NCBI GenBank assembly: GCA_964552235.1
Contig: CAZKGO010000045.1
Span: 1-38,162, forward strand
Length of the DNA: 38,162 nucleotides
Reading direction: 5' to 3'
Origin: CAVTHK01 sp964552235
GTDB lineage: Bacteria > Spirochaetota > Spirochaetia > SZUA-6 > CAVTHK01
Under the pieces are notes generated by a model. The model did not search any database, was not told where the DNA came from, and saw nothing but the letters and a program-made list of their open reading frames with translations. A program made the translations under genes and the position numbers. Each line of letters begins with the position of its first letter. Position 1 is the first letter of the stretch. Shown here one piece after another: positions 17,186-25,585 of this stretch.

Positions 17186-18106
17186 ATGCGCGTCATCGAT
17201 TCGCACGTGCATTTTCCCGGGGACCGGATCATCGACGACGGAAAGAGCGCGGCGGCGCCGGTGCGGCCTGGGGCCGCGGCCGCGCCGCCCGATCCGTGGC
17301 TCAGGAGAGAAAGGGGAAAATGGGCGCGGGCCTGGAGGTTCCCCGAGGAGCGAAAAGTCACGGCGGAGCAGGGCGTCGCGCTGTGGAAGGCCGAGGCCGA
17401 CAAATACCCGTACCTGGACAAGATCGTGTTCGTGACCGCTGGCAGCAATGACTTCGCGTCGCGGCTCGTGCGAGAGCGGCCCGACAAGTTCGTGGCGTAC
17501 GCTCACCACGACCCCTTGCTGCCGGACGCGGTCGAGCGGCTCGAGCGCGCGGTGTGCGAGCAGGGCCTGAAGGGCTACAAGGTGCTCGGTCCAACGGTGG
17601 ACCGCAGGCTCGACGACCGCTCTCTGTTCCCGCTGTGGGAGGCCGTCCAGGACCTAGGGATCCCGCTTCTCGTGCACTTCGGGACCATGGGTGGGGGGGG
17701 AGGAATCGCGAGCCACGTCAACATCAACCCCCTGGTCATTCATGACGTGGCCAACGCCTTTCCGAGGCTCCCGATCATCATCCCGCATTTCGGGTGCGGC
17801 TATCTGTTCGAGACGCTGCAGCTGTGCTGGGTCTGCCCGAACGTGTGCATCGACTCCAGCGGCTCCAACCAGTGGACGCGCTGGATGCCCTTCGAGCTGA
17901 ACCTCGAAGCGCTCTTCCGAAAGTACCGCGACACCATCGGCTGCGAGCGGATCCTGTTCGGAACCGACTCGAGCTGGTTCCCGAGAGGCTTCACGACCGC
18001 CTACCTCGACGAGCAGGTGCGCGCCATGGTCTACGCGGGCTATTCGGAATCTGAGGCGGACGCGGTCCTCTACGGCAACGCCGCCAGGCTGCTGAAACTG
18101 CCGTAG
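17186..18106 (+). CDS. amidohydrolase-2 family metal-dependent hydrolase
   Basis: Protein of 306 residues with a TIM-barrel amidohydrolase pattern: metal-binding HxH in 'VIDSHVHFPG' (residues 6-8), 'GLKGYKVLG', 'LLVHFGTMG', 'IIIPHFGCGY' and the late Asp in 'ILFGTDSSW'. Members of this family (PF04909) include lactonases and decarboxylases; acting next to a sugar importer, a sugar-lactone or related hydrolase is a reasonable guess but not shown. The ATG is 3 bases after the permease stop, with GAGGGG in the permease end, so it is the last gene of that operon. An eight-G run at 17693-17700 encodes a Gly stretch in the active-site loop region and is prone to slippage. Confidence 0.85.
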   Translation: MRVIDSHVHFPGDRIIDDGKSAAAPVRPGAAAAPPDPWLRRERGKWARAWRFPEERKVTAEQGVALWKAEADKYPYLDKIVFVTAGSNDFASRLVRERPDKFVAYAHHDPLLPDAVERLERAVCEQGLKGYKVLGPTVDRRLDDRSLFPLWEAVQDLGIPLLVHFGTMGGGGGIASHVNINPLVIHDVANAFPRLPIIIPHFGCGYLFETLQLCWVCPNVCIDSSGSNQWTRWMPFELNLEALFRKYRDTIGCERILFGTDSSWFPRGFTTAYLDEQVRAMVYAGYSESEADAVLYGNAARLLKLP

Positions 18107-18218
18107 CGCGGTCGGCCGCCCGGCCGCAGCGCTGTTCCTGTCGAGACGATTTCTCCCGTGTCCAGCGCACAGGCGGCGCGCGGCGGTCAAGGCAAAGGAA
18201 CCGGAGTTGCGCCTCGAT

Positions 18219-18247
18219 TTGACAGAATGCGGCCGTCGATGCAGGAT
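18219..18247 (+). promoter_or_regulatory. promoter of the Afu-type importer operon
   Basis: TTGACA (18219-18224), a 17-base spacer and CAGGAT (18242-18247) stand 41 bases upstream of the binding-protein ATG in the 182-base gap after the amidohydrolase. The rest of that gap shows nothing else clear. Confidence 0.5.
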
Positions 18248-18288
18248 GGGGCTTTCCCGCCACGTGAGGCGGACAACGGGAGGACGCA

Positions 18289-19323
18289 ATGGTCATTTGG
18301 AAACGCGCAGCAGCGCTCGTCGTCGTACTCGTCGCCCTCGCAGGCGCCGCGTTCGCCGGCGCAACGGTCGAGCGGGCCCAGGACGTGCCCAAAACCGTGA
18401 TCGTCTACTCGAGCGTCGACGAGAAGAACGCCAAGAAGATCATGGACGTGTTCACTGCGGACACCGGCATCTCGGTGCAGTTCGTGCACCTGTCGACGGG
18501 TCCGGCCCTGGCCCGGATCAAGGCCGAGGCCGCCAACCCCCAGGCCGACGTCTGGTTCGGCGCCCCGAGCGAGAACCACATCGCGGCGAAGAAGGATGGG
18601 CTCACGACCCCGCACAAAGGGGCCAACTTCGACCGGCTCGCCCCCGCGTTCAAGGACCCCGAGGGCTACTGGCGCAGCTTCTACATGAACCCCATGGCCT
18701 TTGCCGTCAACAAGGACGTGCTGGCCCGTCTCGGCGCGCCCAAGCCGACCTCGTGGGCGGACCTGCTCAACCCGGCCTACAAAGGCCAGATCCAGATGCC
18801 TACGCCCCAGGCTTCGGGCACCGCGTACAACATCGTGGCGTCGCTCGTGAAGCTCATGGGCGAGGAGAAGGCCTTTGAGTACATGAAGAAGCTCGGGCCG
18901 AACGTCCAGACCTACACCTCCTCGGGCACCGCTCCCTCCAAGGGCGTCTCGGTCGGCCAGTGCGCCATCGGCATCCAGTTCACGCCGGCCTTCTTCGAGT
19001 TCATCGACCAGGGCTTCCCCCTGGAGGTGATCTTCCCCAAGGAAGGCGTCTGGTTCGAGGCTCCAGCGGTGTCGATCATCAAGGGCGCGAAGAACCTCAG
19101 GGCGGCCCAGATGCTGGTCGAATGGCTGACCTCGACGCGGGCTCAGAGCGTGCTCACCGAGCAGAAGACCTTCTTCTACCCGGTCATTGCAGGAGCCAAG
19201 CTCGGCGCCGGCATGCCCGCCTTCGAGTCGCTCAAGACGATTGACGTGGATCCGATCTGGGCGGCCGGCGAGAAGAAGCGCCTCGTGGACCGCTGGGTCG
19301 CAGAGGTTCTGCCGGCCAAGTGA
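18289..19323 (+). CDS. Afu/Fbp-type ABC transporter substrate-binding protein
   Basis: Protein of 344 residues with a signal peptide ending near 'AGAAFAGA' and a GGGAGG binding site. 'VIVYSSVDEKNAKKIMDVF...TGISVQFVHLSTGPALARIKAEAANPQADVWFGAPSE' is the hallmark of the family-1/6 binding proteins for ferric iron, hexose phosphates, phosphonates and related anions. The Tyr pair used for iron is not obvious, so an organic anion or sugar phosphate is at least as likely as iron. The stop overlaps the permease start (TGATG). First gene of an operon with permease, ATPase and an alcohol dehydrogenase. Confidence 0.9.
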   Translation: MVIWKRAAALVVVLVALAGAAFAGATVERAQDVPKTVIVYSSVDEKNAKKIMDVFTADTGISVQFVHLSTGPALARIKAEAANPQADVWFGAPSENHIAAKKDGLTTPHKGANFDRLAPAFKDPEGYWRSFYMNPMAFAVNKDVLARLGAPKPTSWADLLNPAYKGQIQMPTPQASGTAYNIVASLVKLMGEEKAFEYMKKLGPNVQTYTSSGTAPSKGVSVGQCAIGIQFTPAFFEFIDQGFPLEVIFPKEGVWFEAPAVSIIKGAKNLRAAQMLVEWLTSTRAQSVLTEQKTFFYPVIAGAKLGAGMPAFESLKTIDVDPIWAAGEKKRLVDRWVAEVLPAK

Positions 19324-21014
19324 TGGGCGGCTCCCGCGTCGCCCGGGCGGTGGGCGACATCAGGCGCACGGGCCGCGATCCGCTGCTGGCGGCCATCGTG
19401 GCCGTCGTTCTGGCGTCGCTCGTTGTCTTCGTGCTCTTTCCCCTGGTGCGGGTCATCGCCACGAGCCTGCGCGTCGACGGGAAGCTCACGCTGGCCGTCT
19501 TCCGCGAGATCGCGGCGAGCGCCTACCTGCGTCAGGCCTTTGTCAACAGCCTCATGATGGGCGGCCTCACGGCCCTGATCGGGACTGCCGTCGGCTTCCT
19601 GTTCGCCTTTGCCGTGACCCGGGCCGATGTCCCGCTCAAGCGGGTTCTGCACGGCATCGCCATCATTCCAATCGTGTCGCCGCCGTTTATCGGGGCCCTG
19701 GCGATCATCATGCTGTTCGGCAACAACGGGCTCATCACCTGGAGCCTGCTGCGGATCCAGAACTACCCGATCTACGGCTTCCGCGGCCTGATGTTCGCCC
19801 AGGTCGTGACCTTCTTCCCCGTGGCCTATCTCACCCTGCGGGGCGTCCTGGAGTCGATCAACCCGACGCTCGAGGACGCGGCGCTCGACCTGGGCGGCTC
19901 GCGGCTGAAGGTCTTTCTGAGAGTCACCCTGCCGCTGGCCGTTCCGGGGATCGCCAGCTCGATGCTCGTGCTGTTCATCGAGACGCTGGCCGACTTCGGC
20001 AACCCGTTGATCCTCGCCGGCAGCCGCTTCCCGATCCTGTCGGTGCAGGCCTACCTGGAGATCACGGGCATGTACGACCTGCCCAAAGGCTCGGGGCTGT
20101 CGCTGCTGCTGCTCGTCCCCTCGATCACGGCGTGGCTCCTGCAGAAGTACTGGGTCGAGCGCAAGCGCTACGTCACCATCACCGGCAAGCCCACGGCCAC
20201 CTCGGTCAAGATCATCAGCCCGTCAGCCAGGGCGCTGTTGTTCGTCGGCTGCCTCGTCGTGGCCCTCTTCATCGTGCTGATCTACGCCTCGATCCTCTGG
20301 GGAGCGACCGCCAAGGTGTGGGGCGCGGACAACACGCTGACTCTCCAGCACTTTGGCGACGTCTTTGGCGTCGGCTTCAAGGCTGTCCGCGACACCCTCA
20401 TGATCGCGGGGCTGTCCACGCCCGCGGCCGGGCTGCTTGGGATGGTGATCGCGTTCCTGGTGATGCGCAAGCGCTTTCCCGGGCGCAAGTTCATGGAGTT
20501 CACCTCCATGCTGAGCTTCGCGGTGCCGGGGACCGTGATCGGCATCGGCTACATCCTGGCCTTCAACAGGCCGCCGCTGGTGCTCACGGGCACGCTGCTG
20601 ATCCTGCTGCTGAACTTCGTCTTCCGCTACATCCCCGTGGGCATCGAGAGCGGCGTGGCGATCCTGCGGCAGATCGACCCGGCGATCGAGGAGGCGGCCG
20701 TAGACCTGGGCGCCGACGCGCGAACCACGTTCTCGCGCATCACCCTGCCGATGATCGTGCCTGCCTACTTCTCGGGGCTCGTGTTCGCCTTTGTGCGCGC
20801 CATGACGGCGATCAGCGCGGCGATCTTTCTGGTGTCCTCCCGATGGAACCTGATGACCGTGCAGATCATGTCGCAGGTCGAGTCGGGAAGGCTGGGCACG
20901 GCGGCGGCTTTCAGCGTGATCCTCGTGGCCCTGATCTTCGCCGCGATCTTCTTCATCCGGGCGCTGCTTCACGTCCGTTACGGCCGCTACGGCGGCGCGA
21001 TGCTCCACTTCTAG
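19323..21014 (+). CDS. fused two-domain ABC permease (AfuB/FbpB type)
   Basis: Protein of 563 residues made of two MetI-like permease halves, about residues 1-285 and 290-563, giving some 12 membrane segments, as in FbpB/AfuB/PhnV-like fusions. Each half holds an EAA loop: 'TLEDAALDLGGSRLKVFLRVTLPL' and 'AIEEAAVDLGADARTTFSRITLPM' type sequences. The ATG is taken from the TGATG overlap with the upstream stop; a GTG one codon earlier is possible. Works with the binding protein at 18289 and the ATPase at 21027. Confidence 0.92.
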   Translation: MGGSRVARAVGDIRRTGRDPLLAAIVAVVLASLVVFVLFPLVRVIATSLRVDGKLTLAVFREIAASAYLRQAFVNSLMMGGLTALIGTAVGFLFAFAVTRADVPLKRVLHGIAIIPIVSPPFIGALAIIMLFGNNGLITWSLLRIQNYPIYGFRGLMFAQVVTFFPVAYLTLRGVLESINPTLEDAALDLGGSRLKVFLRVTLPLAVPGIASSMLVLFIETLADFGNPLILAGSRFPILSVQAYLEITGMYDLPKGSGLSLLLLVPSITAWLLQKYWVERKRYVTITGKPTATSVKIISPSARALLFVGCLVVALFIVLIYASILWGATAKVWGADNTLTLQHFGDVFGVGFKAVRDTLMIAGLSTPAAGLLGMVIAFLVMRKRFPGRKFMEFTSMLSFAVPGTVIGIGYILAFNRPPLVLTGTLLILLLNFVFRYIPVGIESGVAILRQIDPAIEEAAVDLGADARTTFSRITLPMIVPAYFSGLVFAFVRAMTAISAAIFLVSSRWNLMTVQIMSQVESGRLGTAAAFSVILVALIFAAIFFIRALLHVRYGRYGGAMLHF

Positions 21015-21026
21015 AGGAGGCGGGTC

Positions 21027-22121
21027 ATGGGCGTTCGGCTCGTCGGCGTGACCAAGACCTTCGAGGACCCGATGCATCCCGGCGGCAGCGTCACGGCGGT
21101 CAAGGACGTGAGCCTGGAGGTGGCCGACGGCGAGCTGGTCACGCTGCTCGGACCGTCGGGCTGCGGAAAGACCACGACGCTGCGGATCGTATCGGGCTTC
21201 GAGGCCGCCACCAGGGGCGAGGTGTGGATCTCGGGCGAGCGGGTCGACGACATCCCGCCGAACAGGCGCGACACCTCGATGGTCTTCCAGAGCTACGCGA
21301 TCTTTCCCCACATGTCGGTCGAACAGAACATCGGCTTCGGCCTCGAGCTCAAGGGCCGCCCGCGCTCGGAGATCCGCCAGGAGGTGCGGCGGATCATGGA
21401 GGTGATGAACCTCACCGCGCTGGGCAGGCGCCGGCCGGACCAGCTCTCCGGAGGCCAGCAGCAGCGCGTGGCCCTGGCCCGGGCGATCATCAACCGGCCG
21501 AGCGTGCTGCTGTTCGACGAGCCGCTGTCGAACCTCGACGCGAAGCTGCGCGAGCAGATGCGGCTGGAGATCAGGCGCATCCAGCAGACCTTCCGCATCA
21601 CGAGCATCTACGTGACCCACGACCAGGTCGAGGCGATGACGGTCTCCGACCGCATCGTCGTGATGGACTCGGGCGAGGTCAGGCAGGTCGGCACGCCCTT
21701 CGAGATCTACTCGCGGCCGGCCAACCGGTTCGTCGCGGACTTTATCGGCCGCGTGAACTTTTTCGAGGGGAAGGCCGGCGAGCGCGCCGGCGAAAACCTC
21801 GCCGTCCAGGTCGGCGACCGCAGCATCGAGGTCGCGAGCAGCGCCCCCGGCATCGCGGCCGGGGACCGGGTCACCGTCGTGGTCCGGCCCGAGTCGCTGC
21901 GGCTGCGGCCGCAGGCGGACGGTGGCTTTGCCGGCGGGCGGATCGAGCGGGCCGTCTACCTCGGCAACGTCGTCGAGTACGAGATCGACATCGGAGCCGG
22001 GAGGCCCGTGCTCGCGGTCTCCTACGACCCCATCGACGCCGGCTTTTTCCGCGAGGGAGACCGGGTGTCGCTGGACTTCTCGGCGCGGGCGGCTCACGCT
22101 CTGCCGTCGGAAATCCCGTGA
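21027..22121 (+). CDS. ABC transporter ATPase (FbpC/PotA type)
   Basis: Protein of 364 residues that powers the importer from the cytoplasmic face. Walker A 'GPSGCGKTT', Q-loop 'VFQSYAIFPHMSV', signature 'LSGGQQQR', Walker B 'VLLFDEPLSNLD' and H-loop 'VTHD' are all intact. A C-terminal TOBE-type domain (about 240-360) is present, as in PotA/FbpC. AGAGGAGG precedes the ATG. Its end overlaps the dehydrogenase start by four bases (GTGA). Confidence 0.95.
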   Translation: MGVRLVGVTKTFEDPMHPGGSVTAVKDVSLEVADGELVTLLGPSGCGKTTTLRIVSGFEAATRGEVWISGERVDDIPPNRRDTSMVFQSYAIFPHMSVEQNIGFGLELKGRPRSEIRQEVRRIMEVMNLTALGRRRPDQLSGGQQQRVALARAIINRPSVLLFDEPLSNLDAKLREQMRLEIRRIQQTFRITSIYVTHDQVEAMTVSDRIVVMDSGEVRQVGTPFEIYSRPANRFVADFIGRVNFFEGKAGERAGENLAVQVGDRSIEVASSAPGIAAGDRVTVVVRPESLRLRPQADGGFAGGRIERAVYLGNVVEYEIDIGAGRPVLAVSYDPIDAGFFREGDRVSLDFSARAAHALPSEIP

Positions 22122-23158
22122 AGGCGATGCTGCTGGAGCGCGCGGGCGCTCCGCTGCGGCTCCGCGACGCGGCAGACCCCCGGCCGGGGGCAGGGGAGGT
22201 GCTGCTGCGCGTGCATGCCTGCGGAGTGTGCCGCACCGACCTCCACATCGTCGACGGCGAGCTCGCGGCGCCTCGCCTGCCCCTGGTGCCCGGCCACCAG
22301 ATCGTGGCCACGGTGGCAGCGCGAGGCGCGGGGGCGCTGCGGTTTCCCGTCGGCGCCCGCGTCGGGGTCCCCTGGCTCGCCTCAGCCTGCGGCCGCTGCC
22401 TCTACTGCCGCGGGGGACAGGAAAACCTCTGCGACGAGGCGCGCTTCACCGGCTTCCACACCGACGGCGGCTACGCCGAGCTCGCCGTCGCCGATGAGCG
22501 CTCCTGCTTCGCGATCCCCGCGGGCGTGAGCGACATCGAAGCCGCGCCGCTGCTGTGCGGCGGCGCGATCGGATACCGTGCGCTGCGGCTGGCAGGAAGC
22601 GGCCGGCTGCTCGGCTTCTACGGCTTCGGCTCCGCCGCTCACATGCTGCTTCAGATCGCCCGCTTCGAGGGCCGCGAGGTGTTCGCCTTCACCCGGCCGG
22701 GCGACCGCGGCGGGCAGGAGTTCGCTCGAGGGCTGGGTGCGACGTGGGCAGGCGGCTCCGACGAGCTGCCACCGGCGCCGCTCGACGCCGCCCTCATCTT
22801 CGCTCCCGTAGGCGCCCTCGTGCCCGCGGCCCTGCGCGCCGTACGCAAGGGCGGCACGGTCGTGTGCGCCGGAATCCACATGAGCGACATCCCTTCGTTC
22901 CCCTACAAGGATCTGTGGAACGAGCGGGTGATCCGCTCGGTGGCGAACCTCACCCGCCGCGACTGCGAGGAGCTGCTGGCCCTGGCGCCGCGGGTGCCGA
23001 TCCGCACTACCGTGCGCGCCTTCGCCCTCGAGCAGGCCAACCAGGCGCTCGACGCCCTGCGCGCGGGCAAGATCGAGGGGTCGGTCGTGCTGGCGGTTGA
23101 GGCGGATTCGGGCGCGTGCGGCGGCAGCGGAGGGTTTGCGTCGCCTCACCGCCCGTAG
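22118..23158 (+). CDS. zinc-dependent alcohol dehydrogenase family protein
   Basis: Protein of 346 residues of the medium-chain dehydrogenase superfamily, oxidising an alcohol with NAD(P)+ or the reverse. Catalytic zinc: Cys38 in 'CGVCRTDLH' and His60 in 'PGH'. Structural zinc: Cys91, Cys94, Cys97 and Cys105. The Rossmann loop is 'GFYGFGSAAH'. The text 'APLLCGGAIGYRALR' and 'GIHMSDIPSFPY' matches the subgroup annotated as zinc-binding alcohol dehydrogenase family (TIGR02822-like). The GTG start overlaps the ATPase stop, so it is the fourth gene of the importer operon and may act on the imported compound. The last 13 bases overlap the convergent methyltransferase gene. Confidence 0.92.
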   Translation: MKAMLLERAGAPLRLRDAADPRPGAGEVLLRVHACGVCRTDLHIVDGELAAPRLPLVPGHQIVATVAARGAGALRFPVGARVGVPWLASACGRCLYCRGGQENLCDEARFTGFHTDGGYAELAVADERSCFAIPAGVSDIEAAPLLCGGAIGYRALRLAGSGRLLGFYGFGSAAHMLLQIARFEGREVFAFTRPGDRGGQEFARGLGATWAGGSDELPPAPLDAALIFAPVGALVPAALRAVRKGGTVVCAGIHMSDIPSFPYKDLWNERVIRSVANLTRRDCEELLALAPRVPIRTTVRAFALEQANQALDALRAGKIEGSVVLAVEADSGACGGSGGFASPHRP

Positions 23159-23877
23159 ACCGAGACGTGAAGCTCGCTGGACGAGCGGAAAGGCTCCCGC
23201 TTCCAGCCGGCCCACCGCTCCCTGAGGCGCAGGCCCGCGATTCGCGCCATGAGGTCGAGTTCCGCGGGCCAGGCGTAGCGCTGGACCACGGGATTCAGCC
23301 GCACACCCGCGGGCGACAGGGTCACGTGGCTCTCCTCGATCGTCTGCGTCGCGCTGTCGTGGCGGAGCACGTCGAGGCGGACTTCGTCCACCAGGACCGC
23401 CTCGGCATTCACGTACTGGTCGCCGCGCAGCCTGTGAAGGAATGACGGCACCAGGGTCTCGATGATGAAAGATCCATCATCGGTGAGGTGGCGGGCGACG
23501 TTGCCGAAGCAGCGCACCTGGTCTTCCTGCGTGAGCAGGTTGAAGAAGGTGTTCCACACGACGTAGATCAGGCGATAGCTGCCCGCCGCCGCCACGTCGG
23601 CAAAGTCGCCCATCGTGACCTGCATCGCTTCGCCGCCCGGCTGGCTGCGCAGCTGCGCGACCATGGCAGGAGAGATGTCGATGCCGTCGACGCGGACGCC
23701 CCGGGCGGCGAGCGGCAGCGCGATCCGTCCTGTTCCGATGGCCAGCTCGAGCGCGGGGCCGGCGCCCGCCAGCTCCGCGAGGAACGCGACTGCCGCCTCC
23801 TCATCGCCGCGCTTGCCGTCGCGGTACTCGCGGGCGACGTCGTCGCCGAAGCTCATGGCCGGCTCGTAACCCTTCAT
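23146..23877 (-). CDS. class I SAM-dependent methyltransferase
   Basis: Protein of 243 residues. Motif I 'ALELAIGTGRIALPLA' and 'VDGIDIS' form the S-adenosylmethionine site; 'YVVWNTFFNL' and 'GSFIIETLVPSF' follow as in small-molecule methyltransferases of the Methyltransf_25 group. Substrate unknown. A GAGG lies upstream of the ATG, 10 bases after the stop of the second permease, so it is the last gene of the 27726-23146 operon. It overlaps the convergent dehydrogenase gene by 13 bases. Confidence 0.88.
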   Translation of the reverse strand: MKGYEPAMSFGDDVAREYRDGKRGDEEAAVAFLAELAGAGPALELAIGTGRIALPLAARGVRVDGIDISPAMVAQLRSQPGGEAMQVTMGDFADVAAAGSYRLIYVVWNTFFNLLTQEDQVRCFGNVARHLTDDGSFIIETLVPSFLHRLRGDQYVNAEAVLVDEVRLDVLRHDSATQTIEESHVTLSPAGVRLNPVVQRYAWPAELDLMARIAGLRLRERWAGWKREPFRSSSELHVSVYGR

Positions 23878-23887
23878 TCCTAGGCCT

Positions 23888-25582
23888 CTACATCATGCGG
23901 AACATCTGCGACATCGTGCGGCCCATGATGCGATTGGCGAGCGAGATCGCAGCGAGCACCAGCACGATCAGGATCGTGCCGAGGGCGTAAGCGGGCCCGA
24001 TGGTGGCCGACGACAGGTACTCCATGATCGCCACGGTGATCGTCTTCCAGCGGGCCGAGTAGAGCATCACCGTGGTCGAGAGCTCGCCCATCAGCGTGGA
24101 GAACGAGATCACCGCGCCGGCGAGGATCCCCGGAAGCATGAGCGGCAGCGTGACCCTGCGGAAGGTCATGCCCCACGGCGCGCCCGCGATGGTGGAGGCC
24201 TCCTCGATGGCGCGGTCCATCTGGGCCAGCGATGCCGTGGTCGAGCGGAACACGTAGGGCATGCGGCGGACAAAGTAGCCGACCAGCAGGATCGTGCCCG
24301 TGCCGCTGAGCACGAGAAAGCCGGAGGAGAAGCCGGTGAGGATCGCCACCCCCACGATGATGCCCGGAAGGATAAAGGGAAGCATGACCGTCAGGTCGAG
24401 CAGCCAGCGCGCCTTCATGCCGCGCCGCGAGCTGATGTAGGCGAGCAGGGTCCCGATCACCGAGGCGATCACCGTGGCGACCACCGAAAGCAGCAGGCTG
24501 TTCTGCAGCGGGGTGCGCGCGATCTCGAAGATGCGCCTGTAGTTGGCCAGCGAGAAGCGGGTCGGGAAGCGCGTGCCCGACCAGCCCTCGGTGAACGAGG
24601 TAAAGATCACGGTGATGTGCGGCAGCAGGGACAGCAGCACCGCCAGCGCGCAGAAGAGCAGGCCGATCGCCTTGAGCAGCCGGCTCGGCGACTGGCGCGC
24701 GGCCTGCGTGCGGCTGCTGATGGTGACGTAGGAGCGTGCGGCGGTCACGCGCTGCGAAAGCACGATCGCGACCGCCACCATCGCGACGTTCACCATCGAG
24801 ATGGCGGCTGCGGCGTTGAGGTCGAAGTAGCCGGTCACCTGAAAGTAGATCAGCGTGGGCAGCACGTAGTAGTTGCCGCCCAAAAGGGCTGGCACGCCAA
24901 AGTTGCCCACCGCGCGGATGAACACGGTCAGCGCCGAGGTCACGATCGCGGGCAGCACCAGCGGAAGGGTGAGCGTGCGGGCGATGCGCAGGCGCGAGGC
25001 GCCCATGATCTCGGCGCTCTCCTCCAGCGACGGGTCAGCGGACAGCAGGGCGCCGTAGGTCAGGAGAAACACGAACGGGTAGTAGCTCAGGCTCATGGCG
25101 ATGATCACCCCCGGCGCGCCGTAGATGTCGGGCAGGGGGATCCCGAACCACTCCTTGAGAAAGAAGGTGAGCATGCCGCGCCGCCCGAACAGCAGCACCC
25201 ACGAGTAGGCCCCGATGAACGGCGGCAGGATCAACGGCAGGGTGCCGAGGCTCAGGAACAGCGTCTTGAAAGGGATTTCGGTCTTGGCCATGAACCAGGC
25301 CATCGGCACGCCCAGGGCGCAGGAGAACGCCACGGTCAGCAGCCCGACCACCATCGTGTTGCGCAGGGCGCCGCGGTAGAGCCGCGACGAGGTGAACTCG
25401 GCAAAGTTGGCCAGCGTCAGGTTGCCGAGGGTCGCCTCCCTGTCCTTTTCCAGGAAAGCCGCGAGCACGACCTTGGACAGCGGGTAGACGATGAACAGGA
25501 CGAGGATGAACAGGGTCAGGCCCAGGACGAGCGCCTGGGAAAGCTCGACCTTGAAGCGCGGGCGGGCGAGATGGTCGGCCAT
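23888..25582 (-). CDS. fused two-domain ABC permease (AfuB/FbpB type), second system
   Basis: Protein of 564 residues with two MetI-like halves, about 1-285 and 300-564, and about 12 membrane segments. EAA loops: 'SLEESAEIMGASRLRIARTLTLPLVLP' type in the first half and 'AIEEASTIAGAPWGMTFRRVTLPLMLP' type in the second. It follows the ATPase with three bases between. The order binding protein, ATPase, permease differs from the paralogous plus-strand system at 18289-22121. Confidence 0.93.
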   Translation of the reverse strand: MADHLARPRFKVELSQALVLGLTLFILVLFIVYPLSKVVLAAFLEKDREATLGNLTLANFAEFTSSRLYRGALRNTMVVGLLTVAFSCALGVPMAWFMAKTEIPFKTLFLSLGTLPLILPPFIGAYSWVLLFGRRGMLTFFLKEWFGIPLPDIYGAPGVIIAMSLSYYPFVFLLTYGALLSADPSLEESAEIMGASRLRIARTLTLPLVLPAIVTSALTVFIRAVGNFGVPALLGGNYYVLPTLIYFQVTGYFDLNAAAAISMVNVAMVAVAIVLSQRVTAARSYVTISSRTQAARQSPSRLLKAIGLLFCALAVLLSLLPHITVIFTSFTEGWSGTRFPTRFSLANYRRIFEIARTPLQNSLLLSVVATVIASVIGTLLAYISSRRGMKARWLLDLTVMLPFILPGIIVGVAILTGFSSGFLVLSGTGTILLVGYFVRRMPYVFRSTTASLAQMDRAIEEASTIAGAPWGMTFRRVTLPLMLPGILAGAVISFSTLMGELSTTVMLYSARWKTITVAIMEYLSSATIGPAYALGTILIVLVLAAISLANRIMGRTMSQMFRMM

Positions 25583-25585
25583 CGG

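Noticed and set aside
20223..22097. 624-residue minus-strand frame
   Set aside because: Antisense to the permease and ATPase; Arg/His/Asp-rich low-meaning sequence caused by GC-rich codon bias.
18289..22121. Iron(III) uptake as the role of this importer
   Set aside because: The family resemblance allows it, but the coupled alcohol dehydrogenase and the lack of an evident iron-binding tyrosine pair do not support it, so only the family name is given.
19187..23158. 1323-residue frame ending in the alcohol dehydrogenase
   Set aside because: The part before 22118 lies over the permease and ATPase genes in a different frame and has no recognisable domain.
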